From Flavobacteriaceae bacterium (lineage in GTDB: Bacteria > Bacteroidota > Bacteroidia > Flavobacteriales > Flavobacteriaceae): DNA of 64,000 nt. A program made the translations under genes and the position numbers. Shown here one piece after another: positions 21,937 to 31,607 of the stretch (the stretch's first letter is position 1; every line of letters starts with the position of its first letter). The DNA lies in contig JAGQYS010000037.1 of assembly GCA_020435965.1 (NCBI GenBank), positions 35,900-99,899 of the forward strand. The letters run 5' to 3'. The notes under the pieces were generated by a model, which saw nothing but the letters and a program-made list of their open reading frames with translations, was not told the origin of the DNA and did not search any database.

Positions 21937-24636
21937 TTAATCTTTTATAACTCTAATCCCAACATGTTTGCTGTTAATCATGCTATCGTCATTGGCATCG
22001 TAAAAATCATAAGCACTGTAACCATAAACACCACTATCATAGTATTCGGCAATGTTTCCTCCTAAATCATACACTTCGGCATCACCAACTTTGGTAGGTT
22101 TCTTTTTACCTACTTTTTTGTACAAAATGGTATGGAGCTCTTTTAGTTTTTCTTCTAACATTGATACTTCGGCTTTTGTAATATCGTAGCCAGCCCAATA
22201 ATTTAAGGTAAGTTCTTTAGCGCCTATTTTATGTGCTTGTTTATGCAAGCTTTTGGCTTCTTTTTCATTTGGTAATCTGTAGGTTTCACCAGTTTTCTCT
22301 GATAGCCATTTTACATAGTTTTTGGCATCTTGCATACTTACTTCTGCAGGATAATTGTCTATTCCTGCTTCGTAGGTAAAGCTTGGTTTAAAGGCTTTAA
22401 ACTGGGCGTTGGTGACTTCAAAACGACCAATGGATGTCGAGTCTTTTTTTATGAGCAGTGTTTCCGGGATTAACACACCATTTTTCATTTCGCCAAAAAA
22501 ACCACCTACTATTTTAGCTTTTTGGATTTTTAATAATTCGCCTAAAGGGCTGTCTTCTTTAAAAGCTTCATTTTTGGTTGATGGTTTGTTAAATAAATAG
22601 GTGTCAATCCATTGGATTTCTTCCTCCATTTTGCGTAATTGATGTGTAATTTTTCCTAATCCGTGTGGTTGACCAGGAAACCATAAAAATCTCACTGGAG
22701 TATTTCCAGATTGTTGCAAGCCTCTAAAATATTCCCAACCTTGGTCGCGTGGTACAGCTCTATCTTCACTACCATGAAATATAATGGTTGGGGTTTTTAT
22801 TTTTTCAATTTCGAATAATGGTGATTTGATGATATAATTTTCGTTATAGAATTTACCATTAGTATCATCCCAAGGTGCTCCACCAAAATAGGTTTGGTCA
22901 AAACTCACACCAAATTGACACGTACCATAATCTGATGTCCAATTGACATCGCCAGCACCAGGAGCTGCTACTTTAAACATATCTGGATAACGAACCGTTA
23001 GCATAGTTGTGATAATAGCACCATTGGACCAACCCATGGTGCCCATTTGGTTTTTGTCAATTTTGCCTTCTTTATCGAGAACATCAATCGCTTTTATGAT
23101 ATCTTCCATTTCTGGCTCGTAGTAATTTCCTTTGATACTTTCTACAAACGATAATCCATGATTGGACGAACCATGGTAATTAGGTTTTAAAATAAACATC
23201 CCTTTTTGCGATAATAATTGAGGGTATGTGCTCCAACGGTCGCTAAACAAATCTAAATCTGCTCCAGCTGGACCACCATGAATGGACAACATTAAAGGGT
23301 AACGCTTACCTTCCTGATAGTTTTCTGGATAGACCAGAATACCTGTAACTTCCTCATCTTTATAACCTTTCCAGACCATCACTTCGGTTTTTGCCAAGGT
23401 TTTTTTGCTGAGGTTTTTATTGAGTTGTATGAGCTCTAATTCATTAGTTACTTTATTGTCGTTTAAATTGGCTACATAAAAGGTTGGTAGCTTAGAAGCT
23501 GTAGAGTAGGTGTAAATTACTTTTTTACCGTCATCTGAAATTGTGATGATCGACGTGTGGTCATTTTTCTCATCTAAGTCAATGTTCGATTTACTCCATG
23601 AGCTGCCATTTTTCTTATAATAGGCTAATCGTATATAAGCTTTATTTGCTAAGGTGACAATCGCATCATTGCCAACTACATCAAAGCCTCGTCCAATGCC
23701 TAAATCCCATTTTAAATCTACCTTTTTATAGGAATGACTTGCCAAAGTATAGTAATAGAGTTCACTAATACCAGCACCATTCCACTCTGGGTCTGAGGCA
23801 AAGGTAGAGGTAAAATAAAACCCTTTGTTATCATCAGTAAATTGAATGCTTCCCATAGGTTGACCTAGAGTATGTTTAATCTTAATGACTTCGCCTGTTT
23901 CTAGGTTTTTTAAATAATGAAAAGGGTCTTGTTGCGCATCTGCAGCATAACTCGTGCTACGTTGCATACTGTAAAACAACCATTTTCCATCTTTAGAGAC
24001 TTCGTAGCCACTTAATGGTTTTTCATTATTGGTAAGGCGTTTTGTGCTTTTATCTTTAATGTTGTAAGCATACACATGGTTTGGTCGCCAATGTAAAGAG
24101 TCTTCTACAATTATGACGTCGTCCTTTTTTTCTTCAAGTTCTTGTTCGTAAAGTGTTTTTCCATCATGCGATTGAAACAGCAATGTGTTTTCGTTTTGCC
24201 AACTTAAATTAGAAATACCATTTTTAAATTCTTTCACCTCTTTGGCTTCACCACCATAAATACTTAAACTCCACAGTTTATTGCCTTTATCTCTTGAGGA
24301 TAAAAAGTAAATATGTTCACCATCTTTACTAAACATAGGACTGTGATCACTATCGTCACCATTAGTAAGTTGGATGGTTCTAAACGTATCATCTTTTTTT
24401 AAATCTAATCGTGTTAAATAAATGTCTGAAACAAAGCGATCTTTATCTTTTACAGGTTTGCTTTTGGTCCAAACTACCATGTTATTGTTTGGCGAAAAAG
24501 ACACTGAACCCATTGATTCGCGATTAATGATGTCTTCTGGAGTCCATTTTGTTGGGTCTTCTTTTTTGTCTTGTGCATTAGCTGTAAAACAAATTAAACA
24601 AAGTATTAAGGTGATGGTGGATTTTAAGAGTTTCAT
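21937..24636 (-). CDS. S9-family prolyl oligopeptidase fused to an FGE-sulfatase-like domain
   Basis: The 899-aa secreted protein has a signal peptide (ends CFTANAQ), a beta-propeller (about 35-420) and an alpha/beta hydrolase peptidase domain with Ser537 in GWSNGA, the Asp of GSEDRAVP and the His of GQPHGLG. Uniquely, a C-terminal part from about 709 resembles formylglycine-generating enzyme/sulfatase-modifying domains: SIGRFEVTNAQFKAF, YPAEVSMQDAKNYVKWLSEK, TYRLPNEKEA and VYDLGGNIAEYYDS, with a family-typical end HVGIRVIKD. No paired catalytic cysteines are visible in it, so it is probably a binding module. The gene is 32 bp downstream of a second S9 peptidase. Confidence 0.85.
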   Translation of the reverse strand: MKLLKSTITLILCLICFTANAQDKKEDPTKWTPEDIINRESMGSVSFSPNNNMVVWTKSKPVKDKDRFVSDIYLTRLDLKKDDTFRTIQLTNGDDSDHSPMFSKDGEHIYFLSSRDKGNKLWSLSIYGGEAKEVKEFKNGISNLSWQNENTLLFQSHDGKTLYEQELEEKKDDVIIVEDSLHWRPNHVYAYNIKDKSTKRLTNNEKPLSGYEVSKDGKWLFYSMQRSTSYAADAQQDPFHYLKNLETGEVIKIKHTLGQPMGSIQFTDDNKGFYFTSTFASDPEWNGAGISELYYYTLASHSYKKVDLKWDLGIGRGFDVVGNDAIVTLANKAYIRLAYYKKNGSSWSKSNIDLDEKNDHTSIITISDDGKKVIYTYSTASKLPTFYVANLNDNKVTNELELIQLNKNLSKKTLAKTEVMVWKGYKDEEVTGILVYPENYQEGKRYPLMLSIHGGPAGADLDLFSDRWSTYPQLLSQKGMFILKPNYHGSSNHGLSFVESIKGNYYEPEMEDIIKAIDVLDKEGKIDKNQMGTMGWSNGAIITTMLTVRYPDMFKVAAPGAGDVNWTSDYGTCQFGVSFDQTYFGGAPWDDTNGKFYNENYIIKSPLFEIEKIKTPTIIFHGSEDRAVPRDQGWEYFRGLQQSGNTPVRFLWFPGQPHGLGKITHQLRKMEEEIQWIDTYLFNKPSTKNEAFKEDSPLGELLKIQKAKIVGGFFGEMKNGVLIPETLLIKKDSTSIGRFEVTNAQFKAFKPSFTYEAGIDNYPAEVSMQDAKNYVKWLSEKTGETYRLPNEKEAKSLHKQAHKIGAKELTLNYWAGYDITKAEVSMLEEKLKELHTILYKKVGKKKPTKVGDAEVYDLGGNIAEYYDSGVYGYSAYDFYDANDDSMINSKHVGIRVIKD

Positions 24637-24668
24637 AGTTATTGGTGTAAAGTGATTAGTACTTCTCT

Positions 24669-26693
24669 TTAGTTTTTATGTTTTTCAAACCAAGCTAAAA
24701 CACTAGCTATTTTAGCAATTAAATTACTTGGTCTGTTAGCAATGCCATGTGATGCTCCAGGGATACGAACCATGGCTGTTTCGACATTTTCAAGTTTTAA
24801 TGCTGCATAGAATTGTTCGGATTCTGCTATTGGTGTTCTAAAATCTTCCTCGCCTGTTAGGAGCATTGTTGGAGTTGTGATATTTGCTACGTAAGAAAGT
24901 GGAGAGCGTTTTAAATAAGATTCTGGATCTTCCCAAGGTTTCTTTCCAAACCAATACTTGTAAAAAAATGGTGTGCCATCGGCATACAAAACAAAACTGT
25001 ACCAATTAATCACTGGTTTTGCCACTACTGCTGCTGCAAAGCGATCGGTTTTTCCAACAATCCAAGCCGTTAAAACACCACCACCACTGCCTCCAGTGAC
25101 AAAAAGATTTTTTTCATCTACATATCCTTTTTCAATTACTGCATCAACACCAGACATTAAATCGTCATAATCATGGTTTGGATAGTCATGGTGAATGAGA
25201 TTGCCAAATTCTTGACCATAGCTAGTACTTCCTCTAGGATTAGAATATAATACGACATAACCAGCTGCTGCAAATGCTTGTATTTCTGCAGAATAAACGG
25301 AACCATAACTAGAAAATGGACCACCATGTATTTCTAATATAAAAGGATATTTTTTATTTGGGTCGAAGTTTGGAGGTGTAACAATCCAACCTTGAATATC
25401 TCTTTGGTCGTAGGATGATTTCCACCAAATTTCTTCAACGTTTCCTAGGTTTTTGAAAGAAAACAAATCATCGTTAACAGCGGTTAATCGTTTTGTTGTT
25501 TTACCATCAAATGTGGCGAGGTCTGCAGGATGCTTTGTACCACCTAAAGTATAAGCGAATTTGCCATTGTTTGAAACAGAATAATCTGCAGCGTTATAAG
25601 GACGACCTAACGATAAGCCACCTAAACCTTCAACAAGGGTTGTAACTTTTCCGTTTAATGTAATTTGTCCAATTTTGGTGTCACCTTTGTCGTCATATTG
25701 AAAATAGATGCCATTGCCATTAGCATCCCAATTAATATTGCCTATATCTCTATCAAAATTCTTTGATATTATCTTTGAGTTACTACCATCGCTATTCATT
25801 ACATATAGTTTTGTAACTTGATAACCTTGATAAGTATCATCAAAACCTGTATATGCAATTTTAGAACCGTCTGGAGATAAAGCTGGATCTTGGTCAGGAC
25901 CATATCTTTTGGTGAGTGCTTTTATTTGTCCTGTAGCAACGTTTATTTGGTGTATTTCACTATCATTAGGTTCTAGTTCTTCGTCTTTATGAAAATTGGC
26001 ACTGAAGTATAAACTCTTGTCATCTTTTGCCCAAATTGGTGTGCCATGGTCAAAATCTGTAAAAGTCAATTGTCGCGGTGAACCACCATCTATTGACAAG
26101 ATAAATAGTTGCATATTACCAGGCTTAAGATATCCTTGACCATCGCCTCTATAATTTAAATCGTCAATATACGTTGGAGGTGTGTTCCATTTGGCACCTT
26201 CTGGTTTTGAAGGCATTTTAATGATAGATGATTTACTTTTTGGAACAAACATATTGAATGCTATGTATTGGTCGTTGTTTGACCAAGCGATTTGACTTGG
26301 TGATTGTGGTAAATTGGTCAATGGCATAATTTCTTTAGTATCTACCCACATCATATAAAGTTTCATTTTGTCATCTTCTTTATTGGATTTGAACAAAATT
26401 TTCTTACCATCATGTGACCATATTGGATTAAAATCGTTTTGATTTCCTGTCGTTAAAGGCCTCATGTTAGTGCCATCAAAATTGGTAATCCAGATGTTGG
26501 ACAGATTTCTGTCGGTCATAACATCCTTGAAATTTCTAACATAAACAATTTTAGTTCCATCTGGAGATATTTGTGGATCGGAAATATATTCCATACTAAA
26601 AATGTCAATGAGTTCTAAATTGCTTTGAATTTGGGCAAAGGAAAGTACTGTTCCCATAAAAAAGAACAACAAGCTTCTTAAATACGTTTTCAT
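24669..26693 (-). CDS. Secreted S9-family peptidase (dipeptidyl/acylaminoacyl type)
   Basis: The 674-aa protein has a signal peptide (ends VLSFAQ), an N-terminal beta-propeller with PD40-like repeats (SPDGTKIVYVRN, SHDGKKILFKSN, SPDGSKIAYTGF) to about 400, and a peptidase domain with Ser536 in GGSGGG, an Asp in TGEEDFRTP and a His in GASHGI. It should cleave short peptides in the periplasm. It is followed 32 bp later by the S9-FGE fusion gene, suggesting joint expression for peptide use. Confidence 0.92.
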   Translation of the reverse strand: MKTYLRSLLFFFMGTVLSFAQIQSNLELIDIFSMEYISDPQISPDGTKIVYVRNFKDVMTDRNLSNIWITNFDGTNMRPLTTGNQNDFNPIWSHDGKKILFKSNKEDDKMKLYMMWVDTKEIMPLTNLPQSPSQIAWSNNDQYIAFNMFVPKSKSSIIKMPSKPEGAKWNTPPTYIDDLNYRGDGQGYLKPGNMQLFILSIDGGSPRQLTFTDFDHGTPIWAKDDKSLYFSANFHKDEELEPNDSEIHQINVATGQIKALTKRYGPDQDPALSPDGSKIAYTGFDDTYQGYQVTKLYVMNSDGSNSKIISKNFDRDIGNINWDANGNGIYFQYDDKGDTKIGQITLNGKVTTLVEGLGGLSLGRPYNAADYSVSNNGKFAYTLGGTKHPADLATFDGKTTKRLTAVNDDLFSFKNLGNVEEIWWKSSYDQRDIQGWIVTPPNFDPNKKYPFILEIHGGPFSSYGSVYSAEIQAFAAAGYVVLYSNPRGSTSYGQEFGNLIHHDYPNHDYDDLMSGVDAVIEKGYVDEKNLFVTGGSGGGVLTAWIVGKTDRFAAAVVAKPVINWYSFVLYADGTPFFYKYWFGKKPWEDPESYLKRSPLSYVANITTPTMLLTGEEDFRTPIAESEQFYAALKLENVETAMVRIPGASHGIANRPSNLIAKIASVLAWFEKHKN

Positions 26694-26877
26694 ATTAAAA
26701 GGGTTTATGGTTGGTCGTAAGTCAAGTAAGCAAACACTAGGAGCAGGATGCTTTTACCTTTTGTAAATATAGTGATTTTATAAAGTAAAATGCATTGTTG
26801 AACATTACTATTTTATGAACCTATTTGAGTCGAAAAATACTTGGTTTTCAAGCTTTAAAGGTGCAATATGAGGAGTT

Positions 26878-27435
26878 TTATTGTGAAACTGCCAAGTAAC
26901 TTCCCATAATTATAAGTAGCAATAACAAACCAATAGCTAAAAACCGCAATGCTTTATTAACATTGGAGAATTTATAAGCTGCTATTTTTGAGATGATAAA
27001 AATTTGCTGACCTAATTGGTCAAATAATTGGTCTTCATCTGAACTAATTTTATGAAACGTTTTTGCAAATTCTTTAACTGTGCCGAATTTGGAAATTACA
27101 TCACCAAAAAAGAATATATTCTTTTCATATTTAGCTTCAATTCTTGGCATAAAACAACGAACACTAAAATAGATTGATGTTGCTGTGCATAAAAACCAAA
27201 TAGCTAATAAAACATAAAGAAATGGTGTGTTGCTAGCTTCAGATAAAACCATCTCAAGATAGCTGTAAGAGAAGTTGAGTAAGATGCCGTAAAAGGATAA
27301 AATTAAACCAGCTTTGATTTCTGAAGCTTTAATAAGTCCTGAGACATAGTTTATGCTTCCCCAATAATGGTCTACTAAATCGTCTGTATGTTTGTTTTTT
27401 TTAACACTAGGTTTTGCTGTCTTTTTTTCTTCCAT
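26878..27435 (-). CDS. DUF5706 / PycTM (Pycsar effector)-type membrane protein
   Basis: I chose the ATG at 27435 (MEEKKTAKPS); the frame extends to a TTG at 27471 that would overlap the cyclase gene. The 185-aa protein shows the DUF5706 pattern. There is an N-terminal helix with ASEIKAGLILSFYGILL, a second membrane segment (FLYVLLAIWFLCTATSIYFS), the conserved FMPR and FFFGDV stretches, and a final membrane segment (FLAIGLLLLLIIMGSYLAV). In Pycsar systems this domain is the membrane effector triggered by cCMP/cUMP. Here it follows a receiver-linked cyclase gene by 28 bp, so it is the likely effector of that enzyme's product. Function in this genome is inferred. Confidence 0.8.
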   Translation of the reverse strand: MEEKKTAKPSVKKNKHTDDLVDHYWGSINYVSGLIKASEIKAGLILSFYGILLNFSYSYLEMVLSEASNTPFLYVLLAIWFLCTATSIYFSVRCFMPRIEAKYEKNIFFFGDVISKFGTVKEFAKTFHKISSDEDQLFDQLGQQIFIISKIAAYKFSNVNKALRFLAIGLLLLLIIMGSYLAVSQ

Positions 27436-27463
27436 GTTGGTTGATTTATTTTTTAAAAGTAAT

Positions 27464-28504
27464 TTATTCAATCACTTCATAAACTGTAATTGCCTCAGCT
27501 TTATTCTTTAATTGAATATCTCCTATTTTCTGACATTTAAAAGCTTCTTTGACTTCATTATAACAAACTTCTGAAATGATAATTTGGTTTTCCTTAGCTG
27601 CATCTTGAAAACGAGCTGCAGTGTTAACAGTATCACCAATAACTGTATAATCCAATCGTTTTAAACTAGCCGAACCAATATTGCCTGAAATCATTTCGCC
27701 ACTTTTAATTCCAATAGATACTTTAGGCATAAAACCTTTTAAATTTTCTGATTCTGGGAGATTACTTATTTTGTTTCGCACTGCTAAGGCTGCATCAATA
27801 GCTCTGTCTAAGTGATATTCTCCTTTAAAAACAGCCATGATGGCATCACCTATAAACTTATCGATAAAGCCTTGGTGTTCCATAATTTCTTTTACCATTT
27901 CGTCAAAATAGGTGTTAATCATGGTAACTACTGTATCAGCTGGAGCTGTTTCGCTTATTTTTGTAAAACCACATAAATCAATAAACATGACAGTAGCTTC
28001 AATGGTTTCATTGGCCATAATGGTAGATTCGTACTCACGACTTCCCATGAAATTCAAAACGTTTTCATCAACATACATTTTTAAAATGTTATTTTCTTTA
28101 ATGGCTTGAAGCGTTTCTTTTATTTGATTGGTATGCTTTAGGGTTTTTTCGACAGTAATATCTAAATCTTCAAAATTGATTGGTTTGGTAATAAAATCAA
28201 AAGCACCTCTGTTCATTGCAGTTCTGATATTTTCCATGTCACCATAAGCAGATACAATCACTGATTTAAGTAAAGGTTTTTGCTCACTCAGTTTGCTTAA
28301 TAAGGTTAACCCATCCATTTCTGGCATATTAATGTCGCTCAGTACTATATCTAAATTGGGTTCTGCCGAAATTTTTTCAAGTGCATCCACACCATTTACA
28401 GCAAAAAGGAATTCGTATTCTTTTTGACGTATTTTTTTACGGAATTTCTGCTTGATTAAAACCTCTAAATCTGTTTCGTCGTCAACTACTAATATTTTTG
28501 CCAT
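27464..28504 (-). CDS. Response regulator with class III nucleotidyl cyclase output domain
   Basis: The 346-aa protein joins a receiver (phosphoacceptor D57 in [10 protein letters not shown], acidic D8-D9, K107) to a class III cyclase domain (about 165-346). Catalytic residues are complete: metal ligands D176 (MFIDLCGFT) and D220 (KFIGDAIM), transition-state N294 and R298 (DTVNTAARF). K216 and D285/T287 (DYTVIGD) match adenine-specifying positions of bacterial adenylate cyclases. cAMP is therefore the default guess, but Pycsar-type cCMP/cUMP production is not excluded. It overlaps the lone receiver gene by 1 bp and precedes the DUF5706 effector gene. Confidence 0.9.
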   Translation of the reverse strand: MAKILVVDDETDLEVLIKQKFRKKIRQKEYEFLFAVNGVDALEKISAEPNLDIVLSDINMPEMDGLTLLSKLSEQKPLLKSVIVSAYGDMENIRTAMNRGAFDFITKPINFEDLDITVEKTLKHTNQIKETLQAIKENNILKMYVDENVLNFMGSREYESTIMANETIEATVMFIDLCGFTKISETAPADTVVTMINTYFDEMVKEIMEHQGFIDKFIGDAIMAVFKGEYHLDRAIDAALAVRNKISNLPESENLKGFMPKVSIGIKSGEMISGNIGSASLKRLDYTVIGDTVNTAARFQDAAKENQIIISEVCYNEVKEAFKCQKIGDIQLKNKAEAITVYEVIE

Positions 28505-28878
28505 TATATAATTTGTATTAATTTTTCTTTTAATAATTTAAAATCTACAGGCTTGGTTAAAAAATCGTCTGCACCCAATTTTTTAGCTGTATTGTAATTA
28601 TCTTCATCACCATAAGCAGTTACCATCATGACCACAGGTGGAGGGGTGACAAAGTCCTTTTTTATTTTTTCCAAAAGTTGCAGTCCACTCATTCCTGGCA
28701 TATTGATATCTGATAGAATCAAGACAGCTTCTTGCTGCATGTTATTCAAAGTTTGTAAAGCTTCTTCTCCTGAAAACGCAAATACAAACTCTAACTCTCC
28801 TTTTCGTATTTCTTTTCTAAAACGTTGCAGAAAGAGTGTTTTTACATCGTGTTCGTCATCTACTACTAATATTTTCAT
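28504..28878 (-). CDS. Stand-alone response regulator receiver protein
   Basis: A 124-aa single receiver domain with D8/D9 acidic residues, phosphoacceptor D57 ([10 protein letters not shown]), the T of VTAYG and K107 region (TKPV). It has no output domain, like CheY or Spo0F, so it likely relays or buffers phosphate. Its receiver is clearly related to that of the adjacent cyclase (same LVVDDE and LSDINMP framing). It lies 5 bp after the large kinase gene and overlaps the cyclase gene by 1 bp. Confidence 0.92.
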   Translation of the reverse strand: MKILVVDDEHDVKTLFLQRFRKEIRKGELEFVFAFSGEEALQTLNNMQQEAVLILSDINMPGMSGLQLLEKIKKDFVTPPPVVMMVTAYGDEDNYNTAKKLGADDFLTKPVDFKLLKEKLIQII

Positions 28879-28883
28879 AATAC

Positions 28884-31607
28884 TTAAATTGGTAGTTTAA
28901 TTATAAATTCAGTTCCCATCCCTTGTTTGGTATTTACTTTTAATTCTCCTCCATGACCTTTGGTAACAATATCGTAGCTCATACTAAGTCCTAAACCAGT
29001 CCCTTGACCTGTGGGCTTGGTAGTAAAAAAGGGTTGATAAATCTTTTCTATGACATGCTTAGGAATACCATTGCCATTATCTTTTACAGAGATGTTCACC
29101 TTATTACTATCTTTTTTAGTAGTAATTGATACTGTTGGTTCAAAATCTTCAATATTATTTTGGTTCTTTTTTTCTGAAACTGCGTAAAATGCATTAGTTA
29201 ATAAATTCAACACCACGCGACCAATATCTTGAGGAATGACATTGACTTTTTCTAAAGTATCGTCAAAATCGGTTATAAGAGTCGCATTAAAACTTTTGTC
29301 CTTAGCGCGTAAACCATGATAAGCCAAACGCAAGTATTCATCAGCTAAGGCATTGATGTCTGTCGGTTCTTTTTGGCTGCCACTGGCACGACTGTGTTGT
29401 AGCATACCTTTTACAATACCATCGGCACGCTTACCATGATGGTTTATTTTTTCTAGATTCTGAACCACATCATCCATAATGGCCTTGACTTCCTCCATAT
29501 CGCCATTTTCAATCTCTTCAAGCATTTCGTCTAAGAGCTCTTTACTCACTTCTGAGAAATTATTGACAAAGTTCAACGGATTCTGGATTTCATGGGCAAT
29601 ACCAGCCGTTAATTCACCTAAGCTTGCCATTTTTTCAGATTGGATTAATTGAGATTGTGTGGCTTTTAATTCAGATAAAGCAACTTCCAGACGTTCTTTT
29701 TCTTTTTTAATTAAATCTGATTGTGCTTCGGCTTTTTTGAGGTCGAGGAAACGTGTATAGGTCTGCTCGAAGACTTTGGCGAAGCGTTTAAAAATATCAT
29801 GAGATTCCGGAACAGGTTCTTTAGTAATAAACAACAGGTATCCATATTTAAAATATACCACATGGTCTATTTGATAGTTTGGAAAGCCATTATTGGTTTT
29901 CTTTAAGTTTTTTAACACCTCACCAATCACAGGAAGTGTGCTCATAAATTCGTAATGTGCTACACATGCTTCACCAGAAAATTCTTGAACAAAAAGTGTT
30001 TCACCTCTTTGACCTCTGTCGTAATATTCTTTAAATATTCCTTTATGCGGCACTGTGTATGTAGGAAGCACACCAGCTTCGTTGCCAAACCACTCAGTAG
30101 ATTCTTTGTCACCATAAATATTAAAGGCACAACCCCAAGTATTGATGCCTAAAGCTCTTACTTGCTCATCTAACAAAAAGGATGCTTCTTGCAGTTCATC
30201 ACTATGTTGCATGGCCATGGTTCGTGCCCTGACACGCTCTAACGCCAATTCAATTTCTGATTTTCGTGCTTGCGCTTCGGCTTTTTTAAGGTCGAGGAAA
30301 CGAATGTAAGATTGCTCGAATACTTTGCCGAACCTAACAAGAATCTCATTTTCTTGTTTAGAGAATGGTTTATCTGAATACCTGTTGAGTTGAATGCCAG
30401 AGTGTCCCATAAACGTATTAGACACATTATATACATTACTTTCTAATGCTAATTTTTGTCTTTCTTCAGGAATAGTCCTAAAATCTGTATGTTCAAAAAT
30501 ATAATTGAAGAACCTGTTTTTTTCTTTAAATGAATAGGTTTTAGAAAAGGTCTCCCGTTTTTTCTTAAATCCATTAAAGAATTCCTTAATAATTAACATA
30601 GTATTATTAGGTAAACGGAAGGGCTTAATAAACTGATCAGTATTACTGGCAAACCAACATAGCAATTCTTTGGGTTTCTTTGAAGCAGTTATTATGGTAC
30701 AAGCATGAATTTCAATATCTAGTTCAACTAACCTTTCATATACACCTTCTATCACCCTTTGTAGCTCATTACTATGTTGCATAGCCATACTTTGGCTTCT
30801 TACTTTTTCCAAGGCCAATTCAATTTGGGTTTCACGTGCTTGCGCTTCTGAATTTTGAAGGTCTTCAAATCGTTTGTATGCTAAATCGAACACAGAAGCA
30901 AAGCGAACTAAAATATCAATAGACGCTTTTGGAGGGTTGGGTACTTTTCCTGCAAGACTAAACCCAATTTCGCCATGGGTTGTCCGCGCAATGATAAACG
31001 TAAGACCTCCAATGTGCTCAATATCTTCTTTAGTTGGTGCATTTGGGTCAGCTAGCTGGTAGTGACCATGCGTATTCATGTTTTCAATATAATCCCAAGC
31101 ATCTTCGGCATCTAATGCTAAAACAAACGTTGGCTTTTTACTTTTCTCCCACTTTGCCAAGGTTGGAATGTTGTCATGAACAAATTTCGGAACAGTAATG
31201 ACCATACCAAGTCGACCACCATCTTCAGCAGTCATAGACATTTCGTAATTGTCTTTAGCCCATTTCATGTGCCAAAAATAATCGGCCTCATGGCCTAGTG
31301 AGAGGAACTCATTACGCATGGTCACAACAATGTCAAACAAATCTGATGATTCTTGCATTTCGGTTACTCTCGAACGAATACGTTCTAATGAGAGTTCAAC
31401 TTGTGTTTCCCTTGCTTGTTTTTCGGCTTTTTGTAGGTCGAGGAAACGTGTATAGGTATGCTCGAAGACTTTGGCAAAACGAATTAAAATGGATTGGACT
31501 TCGTTAGTTAACACTTCTCCAGTGACGATTAATAAATGGCCATGTTTAAAATTGGCACTGCTCAACACCAAGCATTCTGGTAAATGGTTTAATGATTTTT
31601 TTTCCAA
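28884..31607 (-). CDS. Multi-sensor histidine kinase, C-terminal portion (frameshift separates it from the gene at 31589)
   Basis: The frame begins at a TTG inside a sensor module and has no proper start, because its beginning is in the preceding frame. It holds the end of one module, three further GAF-like modules joined by near-identical linkers (RFLDLxKAExQARE...ELALERVR), and then a kinase: H box ELTAGIAHEIQNPLNFVNN, N box NLLTNAFYAV, DNGNGIP and GQGTGLGLSMSYDI. With one extra A in the A8 tract at 31596-31603 it joins the upstream frame into a protein of about 1,386 aa. No membrane segment is seen, so it is a soluble sensor. It is followed by the lone receiver and the cyclase gene. Confidence 0.85.
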   Translation of the reverse strand: MEKKSLNHLPECLVLSSANFKHGHLLIVTGEVLTNEVQSILIRFAKVFEHTYTRFLDLQKAEKQARETQVELSLERIRSRVTEMQESSDLFDIVVTMRNEFLSLGHEADYFWHMKWAKDNYEMSMTAEDGGRLGMVITVPKFVHDNIPTLAKWEKSKKPTFVLALDAEDAWDYIENMNTHGHYQLADPNAPTKEDIEHIGGLTFIIARTTHGEIGFSLAGKVPNPPKASIDILVRFASVFDLAYKRFEDLQNSEAQARETQIELALEKVRSQSMAMQHSNELQRVIEGVYERLVELDIEIHACTIITASKKPKELLCWFASNTDQFIKPFRLPNNTMLIIKEFFNGFKKKRETFSKTYSFKEKNRFFNYIFEHTDFRTIPEERQKLALESNVYNVSNTFMGHSGIQLNRYSDKPFSKQENEILVRFGKVFEQSYIRFLDLKKAEAQARKSEIELALERVRARTMAMQHSDELQEASFLLDEQVRALGINTWGCAFNIYGDKESTEWFGNEAGVLPTYTVPHKGIFKEYYDRGQRGETLFVQEFSGEACVAHYEFMSTLPVIGEVLKNLKKTNNGFPNYQIDHVVYFKYGYLLFITKEPVPESHDIFKRFAKVFEQTYTRFLDLKKAEAQSDLIKKEKERLEVALSELKATQSQLIQSEKMASLGELTAGIAHEIQNPLNFVNNFSEVSKELLDEMLEEIENGDMEEVKAIMDDVVQNLEKINHHGKRADGIVKGMLQHSRASGSQKEPTDINALADEYLRLAYHGLRAKDKSFNATLITDFDDTLEKVNVIPQDIGRVVLNLLTNAFYAVSEKKNQNNIEDFEPTVSITTKKDSNKVNISVKDNGNGIPKHVIEKIYQPFFTTKPTGQGTGLGLSMSYDIVTKGHGGELKVNTKQGMGTEFIIKLPI

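Noticed and set aside
27436..27471. TTG start giving the PycTM-type protein 12 extra residues
   Set aside because: It would overlap the cyclase gene, and a good ATG follows at 27435; still possible but less likely.
27464..28504. Firm call of a cytidylate or uridylate cyclase (PycC)
   Set aside because: The substrate-specifying residues look adenylate-like; only the effector neighbour points to Pycsar.
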